The notes: a model not told the origin generated them from the letters alone. A stretch of DNA of 64,000 nucleotides from [Erwinia] mediterraneensis (GCF_900604315.1 NZ_LR026978.1:1349839-1413838); one strand, 5' to 3'. Shown: positions 10,498 through 22,654, counted from the stretch's first letter. Numbers and translations: made by a program.

Positions 10498-10519
10498 GGG
10501 GCGGCCTGGAAGCCGCCCC
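10498..10519 (-). repeat. GC-rich intercistronic hairpin between argG and argH
   Basis: A perfect 8-base stem (GGGGCGGC / GCCGCCCC) has a six-base loop. No T-run follows in the direction of transcription, so it is more likely an mRNA-stabilising or processing structure than a full terminator. Confidence 0.55.
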
Positions 10520-10557
10520 GACATTATTACCAGGACAAGTCGCGCTCGTCGTACAAA

Positions 10558-11775
10558 CTATTTTTTCTGCTCGTTCAGCGCACGAATGCGTGACGAAAGC
10601 GAGAAGAGTCGAATGAAGCCGCCTGCATGGCTGTGGTCGTAGACTTCATCTTCGCCAAAGGTGGCGAACTCTTCGGAATAGAGGCTATTGGACGATTTTT
10701 TCTGAATTGCCGTTGCCTGGCCTTTATACAGCTGTACCACGACTTCGCCGTTCACCTCTTCTGCCAGAGACGCGGCTGCCGCCTGGATCGATTTACGCAG
10801 CGGCGCAAACCAGCGACCGTCGTAAACCACATAGGACATTTCCTGACCCAGCTGCTGACGCCATTTGAAGCTGTCGCGATCGAGAACCAGCTGCTCTACG
10901 GCACGCAGCGCATTCACCATGATGGTGCCGCCAGGGGTTTCATAACAGCCGCGCGATTTGATACCAACCAGACGGTTCTCAACGATATCGATACGGCCTA
11001 CGCCATGTTTCGCCCCCAGGACGTTTAGTTTTTCCAGGCACTGGAACGGGCTCAGCGCTTCGCCATTCACCGCCACTACGCAGCCTTTTTCCACGGTAAT
11101 GGTGACGTTTTCCGGCTGATCCGGGGCTTCCTGCGGATCCACGGTCCAGACCCAGCAATCTTTGTTCGGGGCGTTCCACGGACTTTCCAGTACGCCGCCT
11201 TCGGTAGAGATATGCCAGGCGTTCTCGTCACGGCTGTAGATTTTCTCCAGTGACGCGGTGGTCGGGATGTTGCGCTCTTTCAGATAGGCGAGCAGCGCTT
11301 CACGCGAACGCAGGTTCCACTCACGCCAGGGCGCGACCACTTTCAGCTGCGGTGCCAGCGCGGTGTAGGTGGTTTCGAAACGCACCTGATCGTTACCTTT
11401 ACCGGTTGCGCCATGGCAGAGCGCGTCAGCGCCCACTTTCAGCGCCAGCTCAACCTGCGCTTTGGCGATAATCGGACGCGCCATAGAGGTGCCCAGCAAA
11501 TAGGTGCCTTCATAGAGCGCACCGGTCTGCAGTACCGGGTAAACGTAATCACGGATAAACTCTTCGCGCAGATCGACAACATGGCATTCGGAGGCGCCGG
11601 ACTGCAGCGCTTTTTTCTCAACGCCTTCCAGATCGCTACGCTCCTGACCGATATCCGCCACGAACGCGACCACTTCACAGCCGCCATAGTTCTCTTTCAG
11701 CCATGGAATAATGGCCGAGGTGTCGAGACCACCGGAGTAAGCCAGGACGATTTTTTTAATGCCTTGCGTTTGCAT
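10558..11775 (-). CDS. argG: Argininosuccinate synthase
   Basis: Joins citrulline and aspartate with ATP to form argininosuccinate. The 405-residue product has the N-type ATP pyrophosphatase loop AYSGGLDTS near residue 12, [11 protein letters not shown] and [12 protein letters not shown]. This is the shorter, widespread ArgG form; E. coli K-12 has a longer enzyme of about 447 residues encoded elsewhere. Here argG lies within the arginine cluster between argB (24-base gap) and argH, so its expression should follow the ARG-box promoter ahead of argC. Confidence 0.97.
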   Translation of the reverse strand: MQTQGIKKIVLAYSGGLDTSAIIPWLKENYGGCEVVAFVADIGQERSDLEGVEKKALQSGASECHVVDLREEFIRDYVYPVLQTGALYEGTYLLGTSMARPIIAKAQVELALKVGADALCHGATGKGNDQVRFETTYTALAPQLKVVAPWREWNLRSREALLAYLKERNIPTTASLEKIYSRDENAWHISTEGGVLESPWNAPNKDCWVWTVDPQEAPDQPENVTITVEKGCVVAVNGEALSPFQCLEKLNVLGAKHGVGRIDIVENRLVGIKSRGCYETPGGTIMVNALRAVEQLVLDRDSFKWRQQLGQEMSYVVYDGRWFAPLRKSIQAAAASLAEEVNGEVVVQLYKGQATAIQKKSSNSLYSEEFATFGEDEVYDHSHAGGFIRLFSLSSRIRALNEQKK

Positions 11776-11799
11776 TTCGTAATCCTTGAATCAGTATCG

Positions 11800-12576
11800 T
11801 TAAGCGAGAATCCGGGTGCCAATGGACACACCGTTAAACAGATTGGGCAGCTGTTCCGCATGACGCCAGCTGGCGATATCCACGGGACGGCCCAGCGCGC
11901 GTGCGGCATCCAGCGCCGCATTGACCTTCACAATCATGCCGTCGGTAATAATGCCCTGCGCGATCAGCTGCTCGGCTTTCTCCGCCGTCATCTCTTCAAT
12001 GCGCTGGCCTTTACCATCCAGAATACCGCTTACATCGGAAAGCAGCACCAGATCGGCCCCCAGGGTCGCGGCCAGCGCGGTCGCCGCCTGGTCGGCATTT
12101 ACATTCATTAATTCACCCGCGTCGGTGATGCCGATAGAGCTGACCACCGGCATATAACCCGCCGCCAGCAGCGTATTCAGCAGCGCAGGCGAGCCCGGCG
12201 TCGCGTGGCCGACATGCCCCAGCTGCTCATCGAACTGTTCGACATTTACCATACCGCCATCAGCCAGGCAGAGACCCACCGCCTGAATACCCTGTTTTTT
12301 GGCCCATGCCAGCAGTGTCTTGTTCGCCGTGCCAGCCAGCGCACCGGTAATAATGTCAATCTGATCGGCAGGCGTCACGCGCAGACCGTTTTTTTTCTGC
12401 ACCGGCAGCGCCAGCTTTTTCATCAGCTCATCCACCAGGCAGCCTCCGCCATGCACAATCACCAGCGGACGCCGATGTGCGGAACGGTAAGCCAGCAGCG
12501 CATCAAACAACCGGGCCAGCGCCTCTTCGCTGTCCAGTAACACCCCGCCCAGCTTGATAATTAATGGATTGGTCAT
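11800..12576 (-). CDS. argB: Acetylglutamate kinase
   Basis: Phosphorylates N-acetylglutamate, the second step of arginine synthesis. The 258-residue product matches E. coli ArgB in length, with IIKLGG at the N-terminus, the glycine-rich VIVHGGG motif, NGLRVT and [12 protein letters not shown]. The start at 12576 ([11 protein letters not shown]) fits homologues better than the in-frame ATG nine bases upstream. It follows argC by 18 bases and precedes argG by 24 bases. Confidence 0.97.
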   Translation of the reverse strand: MTNPLIIKLGGVLLDSEEALARLFDALLAYRSAHRRPLVIVHGGGCLVDELMKKLALPVQKKNGLRVTPADQIDIITGALAGTANKTLLAWAKKQGIQAVGLCLADGGMVNVEQFDEQLGHVGHATPGSPALLNTLLAAGYMPVVSSIGITDAGELMNVNADQAATALAATLGADLVLLSDVSGILDGKGQRIEEMTAEKAEQLIAQGIITDGMIVKVNAALDAARALGRPVDIASWRHAEQLPNLFNGVSIGTRILA

Positions 12577-12594
12577 GATCAGCACACCTGCCTG

Positions 12595-13599
12595 TTAAAT
12601 AAGTGACTGCGTTTCGGGGAAGCCGAAACGAATATTTAAACACTGCACCGCCTGCGAAGAGGCCCCTTTCAACAGGTTATCTTCCGCAGCCACGATAATC
12701 AGATGTTCGCCCTGCACGGCAAAACCGATATCGCAAAACGGCAGGCCTACCACGCTTTTCAGCGCCGGTACGCCGTTGTCATACAGACGCACCAGCGGTT
12801 TATCCTGGTAAGCGTTGTGGAAGGCTTCGGCCACATCGTCACGGCTGACGCCCGTTTTCAGGCGACAGGTAATGGTCGCCAGGATGCCGCGGGCAAAGTT
12901 GCCAAGGTGCGGGGTAAAAATCACCGGCACGCCGAGATGACGGGCAATTTCTGGCTGATGACGATGATTAAAAATACCGTACGGCTGCAGGCTGACTTCA
13001 CAGAAGCTGTTGCCGAGACTGGCTTTACGTCCCGCCCCGCTCACGCCGCTGGTGGCGTTGATCACCGGCCACTGCGCCTCATTCAGCAGGCCCGCAGCGA
13101 TCAGCGGCTTCAGCGCCAGCTGCGAAGCGGTGGGATAACAGCCCGGCACGGCGATCAGCTGCGCTTCGCGGATCGCCTCATGCTGCCATTCCGCCAGGCC
13201 ATACACCGCTTTATCCAGCCAGTCGCTGTGCTGGTGGGTAAAGCCGTAATACTCAGGGTAAAAATCCGCGTCGTTAACCCGGAAAGCGCCTGAGAGGTCA
13301 AACACCACGCAGCCCGCCTGCAGAAACGCTGGCGCCAGTTTGTGGCTCACTTCGTGGGCGGTAGCGAGAAACACCACATCGACTTTGTCAGCCCAGGCCG
13401 CAGCATCGCTTAACGGCTCAAGCGGCAGATCGACAATACCTTTCAGCTGCGGATGCAAATCGGAAAGTAATTTTCCCGCATCCGGGCTTTGCGCTGAAAC
13501 CGCTAATGCGGTTATGTTCATATGCGGATGGCGATTCAGGTAAGTAGCAAGCTCTACACCAGCGTAACCACTGGCACCCACAATCAGCGTATTCAACAT
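12595..13599 (-). CDS. argC: N-acetyl-gamma-glutamyl-phosphate reductase
   Basis: NADPH-dependent reduction of acetylglutamyl phosphate to the semialdehyde. The 334-residue product has the N-terminal nucleotide-binding motif [10 protein letters not shown], the catalytic-cysteine motif VPGCYPTAS and the GVSGAGRKA segment. The length and the start [14 protein letters not shown] agree with E. coli. It is the first gene of the argCBGH operon and reads away from argE; the ARG boxes lie about 100 bases upstream. Confidence 0.97.
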   Translation of the reverse strand: MLNTLIVGASGYAGVELATYLNRHPHMNITALAVSAQSPDAGKLLSDLHPQLKGIVDLPLEPLSDAAAWADKVDVVFLATAHEVSHKLAPAFLQAGCVVFDLSGAFRVNDADFYPEYYGFTHQHSDWLDKAVYGLAEWQHEAIREAQLIAVPGCYPTASQLALKPLIAAGLLNEAQWPVINATSGVSGAGRKASLGNSFCEVSLQPYGIFNHRHQPEIARHLGVPVIFTPHLGNFARGILATITCRLKTGVSRDDVAEAFHNAYQDKPLVRLYDNGVPALKSVVGLPFCDIGFAVQGEHLIIVAAEDNLLKGASSQAVQCLNIRFGFPETQSLI

Positions 13600-13703
13600 C
13601 AGGCTGTATACCTTTTTACAGTCACTCGTTCCGGGTCGCGGCCTTGCCCCGTTGCCCACAGTAGCGTTTGCACACACTTTCTGGTTTCCATGCTAACGCC
13701 GTT

Positions 13704-13739
13704 AATGTATTTTTATTCACTATTAATGCATGAATATTG
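13704..13739. promoter_or_regulatory. Two adjacent ARG boxes (ArgR operator) between argC and argE
   Basis: Two 18-base imperfect palindromes, 13704-13721 (AATGTATTTTTATTCACT) and 13722-13739 (ATTAATGCATGAATATTG), resemble the ArgR consensus AATGAATAATTATTCATT. The pair lies between the divergent starts, so the arginine repressor hexamer probably blocks both promoters, as at the E. coli argECBH operator. Confidence 0.88.
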
Positions 13740-13767
13740 ATACATCCTAACTCAAGGACCGTCAACA

Positions 13768-14916
13768 GTGAAGACAAAATTACCGCCTTTTATCGAACTC
13801 TACCGCCAGCTGATCGCAGCCCCTTCCGTCAGCGCCGGTGACATCAGCCTCGATCAAAGCAATGAAACTTTAATCAGTTTACTTGCCGGCTGGTTCCGCG
13901 ATCTTGGCTTTGATGTGGAAGTGCAGCCGGTACCCGGTACGCGCAATAAATACAATATGCTGGCGCGCACCGGCAGTGGTAGCGGCGGTCTGCTGTTGGC
14001 CGGGCATACCGATACCGTGCCGTTCGATGACGGGCGCTGGACGCGTGATCCCTTTACCCTGACCGAGCACGACAACAAGCTCTACGGGCTGGGCACTGCT
14101 GACATGAAAGGCTTCTTCGCCTTTATTCTCGACACCCTGCGCGATGTGGATGTCAAAACGCTGAAAAAGCCGCTCTATATCCTGGCAACCGCCGATGAAG
14201 AGACCACCATGGCGGGTGCGAAATATTTTTCTGAAACCAGCACCCTGCGCCCCGACTGCGCCATCATTGGCGAGCCGACCTCGCTGAAACCGGTGCGCGC
14301 GCATAAAGGCCACCTTTCTCACGCGATTCGTATTCAGGGCCAGTCCGGGCACTCCAGCGATCCGTCACGCGGCGTGAACGCCATTGAACTGATGCATGAC
14401 GCTATTGGTCATCTGATGCAGCTGCGCAATACGCTGAAAGAGCGCTATCGCCATGACGGCTTCGCCATTCCTTATCCGACCATGAACTTCGGCCACATCC
14501 ATGGCGGCGACTCCCCGAACCGCATCTGCGCCTGCTGTGAATTGCATATGGATATTCGTCCGCTGCCGGGTCTGACGCTCAGCGATCTCGACGGACTGCT
14601 GAATGAAGCCCTGGCGCCGGTCAGTGCGCGCTGGCCAGGCCGTCTGACGGTCGGCGAGCTGCATCCGCCTATCCCTGGCTACGAGTGTCCGGCGGATCAT
14701 GAACTGGTACAGGTGGTAGAGAAACTGCTCGGCACGCCGACTGAAGTAGTGAACTACTGCACCGAGGCCCCTTTTATTCAGACCCTCTGCCCAACGCTGG
14801 TCCTGGGCCCGGGCTCGATTAATCAGGCGCATCAGCCAGATGAGTTTATTGATATGGCATTTATCAAGCCAACTCATGCGCTTATCACGCAGCTTGTGCG
14901 GCATTTTTGCCACTGA
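13768..14916 (+). CDS. argE: Acetylornithine deacetylase
   Basis: Removes the acetyl group from N-acetylornithine to give ornithine. The 382-residue product is an M20-family metallohydrolase with the metal-binding [16 protein letters not shown] and [11 protein letters not shown] motifs, EPTSLKPV, and the dimerisation-domain stretch [17 protein letters not shown]. Translation appears to start at GTG (13768), matching the E. coli N-terminus KLPPFIE. It is divergent from argC and shares the ARG-box region. Confidence 0.97.
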   Translation: MKTKLPPFIELYRQLIAAPSVSAGDISLDQSNETLISLLAGWFRDLGFDVEVQPVPGTRNKYNMLARTGSGSGGLLLAGHTDTVPFDDGRWTRDPFTLTEHDNKLYGLGTADMKGFFAFILDTLRDVDVKTLKKPLYILATADEETTMAGAKYFSETSTLRPDCAIIGEPTSLKPVRAHKGHLSHAIRIQGQSGHSSDPSRGVNAIELMHDAIGHLMQLRNTLKERYRHDGFAIPYPTMNFGHIHGGDSPNRICACCELHMDIRPLPGLTLSDLDGLLNEALAPVSARWPGRLTVGELHPPIPGYECPADHELVQVVEKLLGTPTEVVNYCTEAPFIQTLCPTLVLGPGSINQAHQPDEFIDMAFIKPTHALITQLVRHFCH

Positions 14917-14921
14917 TAAGC

Positions 14922-14968
14922 AATGAATGGGGCATTGCGCTGCAAAAACGGCAAAATGCCCCTTCATT
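14922..14968 (+). repeat. Long inverted repeat after argE
   Basis: AATGAATGGGGCATT (14922-14936) pairs with AATGCCCCTTCATTG (14954-14968), one base being bulged, around an 18-base loop. It begins six bases after the argE stop. No T-run follows, so it may be a factor-assisted terminator or a 3'-end stabiliser. Confidence 0.45.
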
Positions 14969-15162
14969 GTTCGGAGTTTAGCGATAAGAATAACTTATCT
15001 CACTCCTTTGTAATTTATTTCCATAAATTCCAGCCACTTAGCGGCATGATGCCGTTATTTGATGCTAATTGACGAATGAAAGGTTACGTGGCTAGATAAA
15101 AGACGACGTTATGCCCGTGGGGTGTAAAAAAGTTACAGATACGATAAGGGTGTCAGGGTCAA

Positions 15163-17814
15163 ATGAACGAACAATATTCCGCTATGCGAAGTAATGTCAG
15201 TATGCTCGGCAAGCTGCTCGGGGATACGATAAAGGATGCACTGGGAGAGAACATCCTTGATCGGGTGGAGACCATCCGCAAACTCTCTAAGTCATCCCGT
15301 GCTGGAAATGACGCCGATCGTAAGGAATTGCTCTCCACTCTGCAAAACCTGTCGAATGATGAACTACTGCCGGTGGCTCGTGCCTTCAGCCAGTTTCTAA
15401 ACCTGACCAACGTGGCAGAACAGTATCAGACCATCTCGCACCACAGCGAGGGCGCAAACCACCCCGAACTGCTGAAAAAGACCTTTGAGCGCCTGAAACA
15501 GCAGACTGATCTGAATGAAAGTGCAATTCGTCAGGCTATTGAGTCGCTGTCGCTGGAACTGGTGCTTACGGCCCACCCGACAGAAATCACCCGCCGCACC
15601 CTGATCCACAAGCTGGTGGAAGTGAACAGCTGCCTGAAGCAGCTGGACCACAGCGATATTTCCGATTATGAGCGCAACCAGATTATGCGCCGTCTGCGCC
15701 AGCTGGTCGCGCAAGCCTGGCACACCGATGAAATTCGTAAATATCGCCCCACGCCGATCGATGAGGCCAAATGGGGCTTTGCCGTGGTCGAAAACAGCCT
15801 GTGGGAAGGCGTGCCGGCTTTCCTGCGCGAGCTGAACGAGCAGGTGGAAGAGACCTTTGGCCTCACTCTGCCCGTCGATTTTGTGCCGGTACAGTTTACG
15901 TCCTGGATGGGCGGCGACCGCGACGGCAACCCGAACGTGACCGCGAAAATTACCCGCCATGCGCTGCAGCTGAGCCGCTGGAAAGCCGCCGATCTGTTCC
16001 TGCGCGACATCAGTACGCTGATTTCTGAACTCTCTATGGCGGAGTGTAATGACGAAGTCCGCGCTCTGTGTGGCGAACCGGAAGCGCTGGAGCCCTATCG
16101 CGTTATCCTGAAACGCCTGCGCAGCCAGTTGATGAATACCCAGTCTTATCTGGAGATGCGCCTGAAGGGCGAGCGCCTGCCGCGCCCTGACGATCTGCTG
16201 ATCTCGAACGATCAACTCTGGGGTCCACTGTTCGCTATCTATCAGTCCCTGCAGCAGTGCGGCATGGGCATTATCGCGAATGGTCAGCTGCTCGATACCC
16301 TGCGGCGCGTGAAATGCTTTGGCGTGCCGCTGGTACGTATCGATATCCGCCAGGAGAGCACGCGCCATACCGAGGCGATTGCGGAAGTTACCCGCTATCT
16401 GGGCCTGGGAGATTATGAAAGCTGGTCAGAAGCTGATAAGCAGGCCTTCCTGATCCGCGAACTGAATTCAAAACGCCCGCTACTGCCGCGTCAGTGGGAG
16501 CCGAGCGAAGAGACGCGGGAAGTGCTGGAAACTTGTCGCGTGGCGGCAGAAGCGCCTGTCGGCTCGATTGCCGCCTACGTTATCTCCATGGCGAAAACGC
16601 CGTCGGACGTACTGGCAGTGCATCTGCTGCTGAAAGAGGCAGGCATTCAGTATGCCATGCCGGTTGCGCCGCTGTTTGAAACCCTGGATGACCTGAACAA
16701 CGCCAATGACGTGATGAGCCAGCTGCTCAACATCGACTGGTATCGCGGCTTTATTCAGGGCAAACAGATGGTGATGATTGGCTACTCCGACTCGGCGAAA
16801 GATGCCGGCGTGATGGCCGCCAGTTGGGCGCAATATCAGGCGCAGGACGCCCTGATCAAAACCTGTGAAAAAGCGGGCATTGCCCTGACCCTGTTCCATG
16901 GTCGCGGCGGCACCATTGGTCGTGGCGGCGCGCCTGCGCACGCGGCCCTGCTCTCTCAGCCGCCGGGCAGCCTGAAAGGCGGCCTGCGCGTCACCGAGCA
17001 GGGAGAGATGATTCGCTTCAAATACGGCCTGCCGGAAGTCACTATCGCCAGTCTGTCGCTCTATACCGGCGCCATTCTGGAAGCGAACCTGCTGCCGCCG
17101 CCGGAGCCGAAGAGAGAGTGGCGTAACATCATGGACCAGCTCTCGGAAGTCTCCTGCGCCATGTACCGCGGCTACGTGCGCGAAAACCCTGACTTTGTGC
17201 CCTATTTCCGTTCTGCGACTCCTGAGCAGGAGCTGGGCAAACTGCCGCTGGGTTCACGTCCGGCGAAACGCCGTCCGACCGGCGGAGTGGAATCGCTGCG
17301 CGCTATTCCCTGGATCTTTGCCTGGACGCAGAACCGTCTGATGCTGCCCGCCTGGCTGGGTGCTGGTGCCGCGCTGCAAAAAGCGATGGACGATGGTCAC
17401 CGGGATCAACTGGAAGCGATGTGCCGTGACTGGCCGTTCTTCTCTACCCGTCTCGGCATGCTGGAAATGGTATTTGCCAAAGCCGATCTCTGGCTGGCGG
17501 AATATTATGATCAACGTCTGGTCGATAAGACGCTCTGGCCGTTGGGTAAAAAACTGCGTGATCAGCTGGAGAGCGACATTAAAGCGGTACTGACTATCGC
17601 CAACGATGCGCATCTGATGGCGGATCAGCCGTGGATTGCCGAATCAATCGCGCTGCGTAACGTCTATACCGATCCACTGAACGTCCTGCAGGCGGAGCTG
17701 CTGCATCGCGCCCGTGCACAGGAAGCGCGTGAAGAGTCGGTGGATGCCCGGGTAGAGCAGGCGTTGATGGTGACCATTGCGGGTGTCGCAGCGGGGATGC
17801 GTAATACCGGCTAA
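15163..17814 (+). CDS. ppc: Phosphoenolpyruvate carboxylase
   Basis: Carboxylates phosphoenolpyruvate to oxaloacetate, the main anaplerotic route in sugar-grown enterobacteria. The 883-residue product equals the E. coli enzyme in length. It has the active-site histidine motif [13 protein letters not shown] (about residue 135), [11 protein letters not shown], the glycine-rich loop [14 protein letters not shown] and the conserved C-terminus MRNTG. It lies alone on the plus strand between argE and convergent metF, with 246 bases of leader. A long palindrome follows the stop. Confidence 0.98.
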   Translation: MNEQYSAMRSNVSMLGKLLGDTIKDALGENILDRVETIRKLSKSSRAGNDADRKELLSTLQNLSNDELLPVARAFSQFLNLTNVAEQYQTISHHSEGANHPELLKKTFERLKQQTDLNESAIRQAIESLSLELVLTAHPTEITRRTLIHKLVEVNSCLKQLDHSDISDYERNQIMRRLRQLVAQAWHTDEIRKYRPTPIDEAKWGFAVVENSLWEGVPAFLRELNEQVEETFGLTLPVDFVPVQFTSWMGGDRDGNPNVTAKITRHALQLSRWKAADLFLRDISTLISELSMAECNDEVRALCGEPEALEPYRVILKRLRSQLMNTQSYLEMRLKGERLPRPDDLLISNDQLWGPLFAIYQSLQQCGMGIIANGQLLDTLRRVKCFGVPLVRIDIRQESTRHTEAIAEVTRYLGLGDYESWSEADKQAFLIRELNSKRPLLPRQWEPSEETREVLETCRVAAEAPVGSIAAYVISMAKTPSDVLAVHLLLKEAGIQYAMPVAPLFETLDDLNNANDVMSQLLNIDWYRGFIQGKQMVMIGYSDSAKDAGVMAASWAQYQAQDALIKTCEKAGIALTLFHGRGGTIGRGGAPAHAALLSQPPGSLKGGLRVTEQGEMIRFKYGLPEVTIASLSLYTGAILEANLLPPPEPKREWRNIMDQLSEVSCAMYRGYVRENPDFVPYFRSATPEQELGKLPLGSRPAKRRPTGGVESLRAIPWIFAWTQNRLMLPAWLGAGAALQKAMDDGHRDQLEAMCRDWPFFSTRLGMLEMVFAKADLWLAEYYDQRLVDKTLWPLGKKLRDQLESDIKAVLTIANDAHLMADQPWIAESIALRNVYTDPLNVLQAELLHRARAQEAREESVDARVEQALMVTIAGVAAGMRNTG

Positions 17815-17824
17815 CACGAAGACG

Positions 17825-17851
17825 ATCAGGTCAGGCAATGCCTGACCTGAT
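17825..17851. repeat. 27-base near-perfect palindrome between ppc and metF
   Basis: ATCAGGTCAGGCA and its reverse complement face each other around a single base, giving a 13-base stem. It sits between the convergent ppc and metF ends. There is no T-run on either side, so it is not a canonical intrinsic terminator, though it may still end transcription or protect 3' ends. Confidence 0.6.
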
Positions 17852-17883
17852 GGGCAATCGAAAGAGGAATATGGCCTGAGCGA

Positions 17884-18816
<933 letters not shown>

Positions 18817-18826
18817 TTATGACTAC

Positions 18827-18858
18827 GAACATCCATACGTTTAGACGTCCAGATGCTC
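18827..18858. promoter_or_regulatory. Tandem MET boxes upstream of metF
   Basis: Four contiguous 8-base units in register, GAACATCC, ATACGTTT, AGACGTCC and AGATGCTC, approximate the MetJ consensus AGACGTCT; the third matches 7 of 8. The array lies 40-70 bases ahead of metF and indicates repression by MetJ with S-adenosylmethionine. Confidence 0.82.
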
Positions 18859-18998
18859 AAAATGACCGATCCGCGGCGTAGCGTCAACAGAAAAATGATT
18901 TGCAGGTATGACAAATCTTCAGGAAGCTTGAAAAACATTCATGTTGCAGGGGAAGTGCAGAAGAAGGCAGGAAACCGTAGCGCCCTGCCAGAGAAAGA

Positions 18999-21434
18999 TT
19001 ACAGCAATTGCGCGAGGCGGTTAAGATCGGACTGGATAGCGCCAGCAGTCACATCGCGCCCGGCGCCTGGCCCGCGGATCACCAGCGGGTTATCCCGGTA
19101 CCAGCGACTTTCAATCGCAAACACGTTATCGCACGGCAGCAGAGATGCCAGCGGATGTTCTGGCCGCACCGCCTCAACACCGACGCGCGCTTTGCCGTTG
19201 GCATCAAAACGCGCCACATAACGCAGCACCAGCCCCATTTCGCGGGCGGCCTCCAGACGTTGCAACATCTGCTCATTAAGCTCATCGCCATTTTCAAAGA
19301 AATGGTCAATGGATTCCGCTTTGCAGCTCTCGGGCACCAGAGACTCCACGCGCACCTGATCCGGCTCGATGTCGTAGCCCGCTTCACGCGCCAGAATCAC
19401 CAGCTTGCGCTTCACATCCTGACCGGAGAGGTCCACGCGTGGATCCGGTTCCGTTAAGCCCTGCTGCCACGCCTGATCCACCAGTTCGGTAAAAGGCACC
19501 GTGCCGTCGAACTGCAGGAAGAGCCAGGAGAGCGTGCCGGAAAAAATGCCGCTGATGGCGAGAATAGTATCGCCGCTGTCGCGCAGATCGCGCACCGTAT
19601 GGTTGATGGGCAGACCCGCGCCGACGGTGGCATTGTACAGCCAGTGACGGCCGGTTTTGGCGAACGCGTCGCGGATCTGACGCCAGAGATAGCTGGCGGA
19701 AGCGCCGGCAACTTTATTGGCGCTGATAACATGAAAGCCGTGGCTGGCAAAATCGAGATACTGATTTGCCAGCGGCTCGCTTGCCGTGACGTCGAGCACC
19801 ACCAGATCGTCAAACGGATGAGCGCGCATCCAGAGAAACAGCGACTCTTCGTCGCGCTCAACCGCCTCATCATCGAAAAAGGCAAGCGTACGGCTGGCAT
19901 CCAGGCCGTCATAGCTCAGCAGGCTACGCCGACTCACCGCGACGCCGGCCAGCACAAATTCAAAACCGGTACGCGCTGACAGCGTCTCCTGCTCGCGGGC
20001 AAACAGCTCCAGCCAGCGCGAGCCAATGTTGCCTTTGCCAAACAGCATCAGCCCGATGCGTTTCTCGGCGCGAAACAGCGACTGGTGCAGCCCCTGAATC
20101 AGATGCTGCGTTGGCCCGCGACGCAACACCGCCACGAGGCTGATGTGATCTTCCGACTGCCAGACAAACTCCACCGGTTGATCGTTAATCTGCTGCCAGA
20201 AACGGTGGCTGTGCAGCGGATTGCGCGTCACACCCGCGCCCACCAGCGCGACCAGCGCCAGGCCGTCACGCAGCTGCAGGTGTCCGGGCAGCCCGGCATC
20301 CTGCAGCAGGCTGAAGGCGCTGTTAACCACTTCCGAGGTATAGCAGAGCTGCAGCAACTGGCGATCAGGATGTACGCCAAGGGCGAGCGGACGCAGCTGC
20401 GCACGCTTCAGCAGCAGATCAATCTCTTTCTGCAGGCTGGCAAAATTATGGCGATCCGGTATCTGGATCTCAACCAGGCAGACGTCATCATGGCTGGTCA
20501 CGATACGGGCGCCGGTGCCTGACGCCAGTACGCGCTCAATACGCGTGGATCCCTGCTCTGGCTGATAGCTGCAGCGCAGTTGCAGATCGATATCGCTGCC
20601 GGAAACCGGCTGCAGCGTACGCGCATGCAGCACCGGGGCGGCCAAACGTGCCAGCTCGCTCGCCTCATCCAGACGCAACAGCGGCAGCAGACAGGCATCG
20701 GATACTTTGCGCGGATCGGCACTGTAGACGCCCGCCACGTCGCTCCAGATGGTGACGCGCCCTACCCCCGCCAGCGCACCGATCTGCGTTGCTGAGTAGT
20801 CAGAGCCGTTACGGCCCAGCAGCACAGTTTCTCCGGCGTCGTTGCGACAGATAAACCCGGTGACCACAATGCGTTTGTGCGGATGCTGCGCCAGCAACGC
20901 CTGCAGCAGCGGCCAGGATTTCCCTTCATCCACCTGGGGCTGCGCCGCGCGTTCGGCACGCAGAAAATCGCGCGCGTCGAGCCAGCAGGCCTCAATATCA
21001 CGCTGGCTCAGCAGCGCGGCCATCAGACGCGCTGACCAGACTTCGCCATGCCCCACCACTTCGGCATACACCGCATCGGTGATTTTGCCATCCAGCAGAG
21101 CGGCCAGTCTCTCCAGATCATGAATGAAAGCCGCTACCAGCGGCTCGGCAATTTCAGCAGGTAACAGTGCACCAATCAGTTCACTCTGGTAACGGCGCAA
21201 GGTCTGTTGCACCTGGTGCGCCGATAAGCGGTCGCTCTGGCTGAGCTTCAGCCAGCTGATCAGCTGGTTAGTGGTGCTGCCGGCGGCGGAAACCACCATC
21301 AAATCGCCCGGCTGGCTGTAATCCGCCATAATGCTGGCGACGCGCTGAAAACAGCGGGCGTCCGCCAGACTGCTGCCACCAAATTTATGCAACTGCTTTA
21401 TGTTTGGCGTTCCTGCGCCTGCTGAAATCGTCAT
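18999..21434 (-). CDS. metL: Bifunctional aspartokinase / homoserine dehydrogenase II
   Basis: Catalyses the first and third steps from aspartate toward homoserine for methionine. The 811-residue product has an N-terminal kinase (HKFGGSSLAD, GRNGSDYSATQIGAL), a central interface region of ACT-like fold, and a C-terminal dehydrogenase with the NAD(P) motif LFGKGNIGSRWLE and NATVGAGLPINHT. It is one residue longer than E. coli MetL and resembles it rather than ThrA. It starts two bases after the metB stop, so metB-metL is an operon. Confidence 0.97.
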   Translation of the reverse strand: MTISAGAGTPNIKQLHKFGGSSLADARCFQRVASIMADYSQPGDLMVVSAAGSTTNQLISWLKLSQSDRLSAHQVQQTLRRYQSELIGALLPAEIAEPLVAAFIHDLERLAALLDGKITDAVYAEVVGHGEVWSARLMAALLSQRDIEACWLDARDFLRAERAAQPQVDEGKSWPLLQALLAQHPHKRIVVTGFICRNDAGETVLLGRNGSDYSATQIGALAGVGRVTIWSDVAGVYSADPRKVSDACLLPLLRLDEASELARLAAPVLHARTLQPVSGSDIDLQLRCSYQPEQGSTRIERVLASGTGARIVTSHDDVCLVEIQIPDRHNFASLQKEIDLLLKRAQLRPLALGVHPDRQLLQLCYTSEVVNSAFSLLQDAGLPGHLQLRDGLALVALVGAGVTRNPLHSHRFWQQINDQPVEFVWQSEDHISLVAVLRRGPTQHLIQGLHQSLFRAEKRIGLMLFGKGNIGSRWLELFAREQETLSARTGFEFVLAGVAVSRRSLLSYDGLDASRTLAFFDDEAVERDEESLFLWMRAHPFDDLVVLDVTASEPLANQYLDFASHGFHVISANKVAGASASYLWRQIRDAFAKTGRHWLYNATVGAGLPINHTVRDLRDSGDTILAISGIFSGTLSWLFLQFDGTVPFTELVDQAWQQGLTEPDPRVDLSGQDVKRKLVILAREAGYDIEPDQVRVESLVPESCKAESIDHFFENGDELNEQMLQRLEAAREMGLVLRYVARFDANGKARVGVEAVRPEHPLASLLPCDNVFAIESRWYRDNPLVIRGPGAGRDVTAGAIQSDLNRLAQLL

Positions 21435-21436
21435 GC

Positions 21437-22597
21437 TTAACCCTCGACAGCGATCCGGAATGCGTTATCCAGATCGGCGATTAAATCTTCGTGATCTTCA
21501 ATACCTACTGAGATGCGGAGTAGCGTCTCAGAAATTCCCGCGGCGGCGCGCGCTTCTGCAGACATGCCCGCATGGGTCATGGTGGCGGTGTGAGAAATTA
21601 AACTCTCAACGCCACCCAGCGATTCGGCCAGGGTGAAAAGCTCAAGCGCCTTCAGGAAACGACGCAGGCAGGTCTCATCGCCATCCAGCTCGAAGCTTAA
21701 CATCGCGCCGAAGCCGCGTTGTTGACGTACCGCATGGGCGTGGCCTGCGTTTTCCGGCAGCGAGGGGTGATAAAGCTTTTTCACCAGCGGCTGCTGTTGC
21801 AGGTAATCCACAATCGCCTGAGCGTTACGCTGCGCAGCGGCCATACGCGGCGCCAGCGTGCGCAGGCCGCGCAGCAGCAGATAGCTGTCAAATGCAGCGC
21901 CGGTCACGCCGATATTATTTGCCCACCAGGCCAGATCGCTCGCCAGCGCGGCGTCTTTCGCAATCACCGCACCGGCGACTACGTCTGAGTGGCCGTTGAG
22001 ATATTTGGTGCAGGAGTGAAGCACCAGATCGGCCCCCAGCGCCAGCGGATTCTGCAAGGCGGGGCTAAGGAAGGTATTATCCACGACGCTCAGCGCGCCT
22101 GCCGCGCGCGCCGCCTGACAGATGGCGGCGATATCCACTACGCGCAGCAGCGGGTTACTCGGGCTTTCGATCAGAACCACCTTCGGCTTTTCCGCCAGGG
22201 CCGCCTGTAAGGCAGCGCTGTCGCCCTGATCGACGAACTTCACGCGATAAGCGCCGCGTTTGCTCAGGCTGTCAAACAGTCGGTAGCTGCCGCCGTAGCA
22301 GTCGTGCGGTGCCACCAGCAGATCGCCGGGCTTCAGGAACACTGTTGTCACCAGATGGATTGCCGACATCCCGCTATTGGTTAATACCGCACCGGCACCA
22401 CCTTCCAGTTCCGCCAGCGCACGCTGCACCACATCACGGGTGGGATTACCACGCCGGGAGTAGTCATGGGCACGCGGCTGATTAAAGTCCGGGAAGTTAT
22501 AGGTGCTGGAGAGATGAATCGGAGGGACAACGCAGCCATATTGCTCGTCATCATTCAAACCGCTACGAACGGCGATAGTTGCCTGTTTACGCGTCAT
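21437..22597 (-). CDS. metB: Cystathionine gamma-synthase
   Basis: A PLP enzyme that joins O-succinylhomoserine and cysteine into cystathionine. The 386-residue product matches E. coli MetB, with SRRGNPTRDVVQRALAELEG, the PLP-lysine motif HSCTKYLNGHSDVV and the C-terminal SLGGVESLISH. The frame is open upstream to 22663 but the conserved start is MTRKQATIAVRSGLN at 22597. It is the first gene of metBL and is divergent from metJ, with a MET-box array between. Confidence 0.97.
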   Translation of the reverse strand: MTRKQATIAVRSGLNDDEQYGCVVPPIHLSSTYNFPDFNQPRAHDYSRRGNPTRDVVQRALAELEGGAGAVLTNSGMSAIHLVTTVFLKPGDLLVAPHDCYGGSYRLFDSLSKRGAYRVKFVDQGDSAALQAALAEKPKVVLIESPSNPLLRVVDIAAICQAARAAGALSVVDNTFLSPALQNPLALGADLVLHSCTKYLNGHSDVVAGAVIAKDAALASDLAWWANNIGVTGAAFDSYLLLRGLRTLAPRMAAAQRNAQAIVDYLQQQPLVKKLYHPSLPENAGHAHAVRQQRGFGAMLSFELDGDETCLRRFLKALELFTLAESLGGVESLISHTATMTHAGMSAEARAAAGISETLLRISVGIEDHEDLIADLDNAFRIAVEG

Positions 22598-22654
22598 GAT
22601 GCTTATTGTTCCTGAAGATGGAAATAAGGAAGCACAGGATAGCACCCCCATTTT

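Noticed and set aside
15397..16368. Minus-strand open frame opposite ppc (about 323 codons)
   Set aside because: It mirrors the codon bias of ppc and encodes a low-plausibility, His/Gln/Arg-rich protein with no family features.
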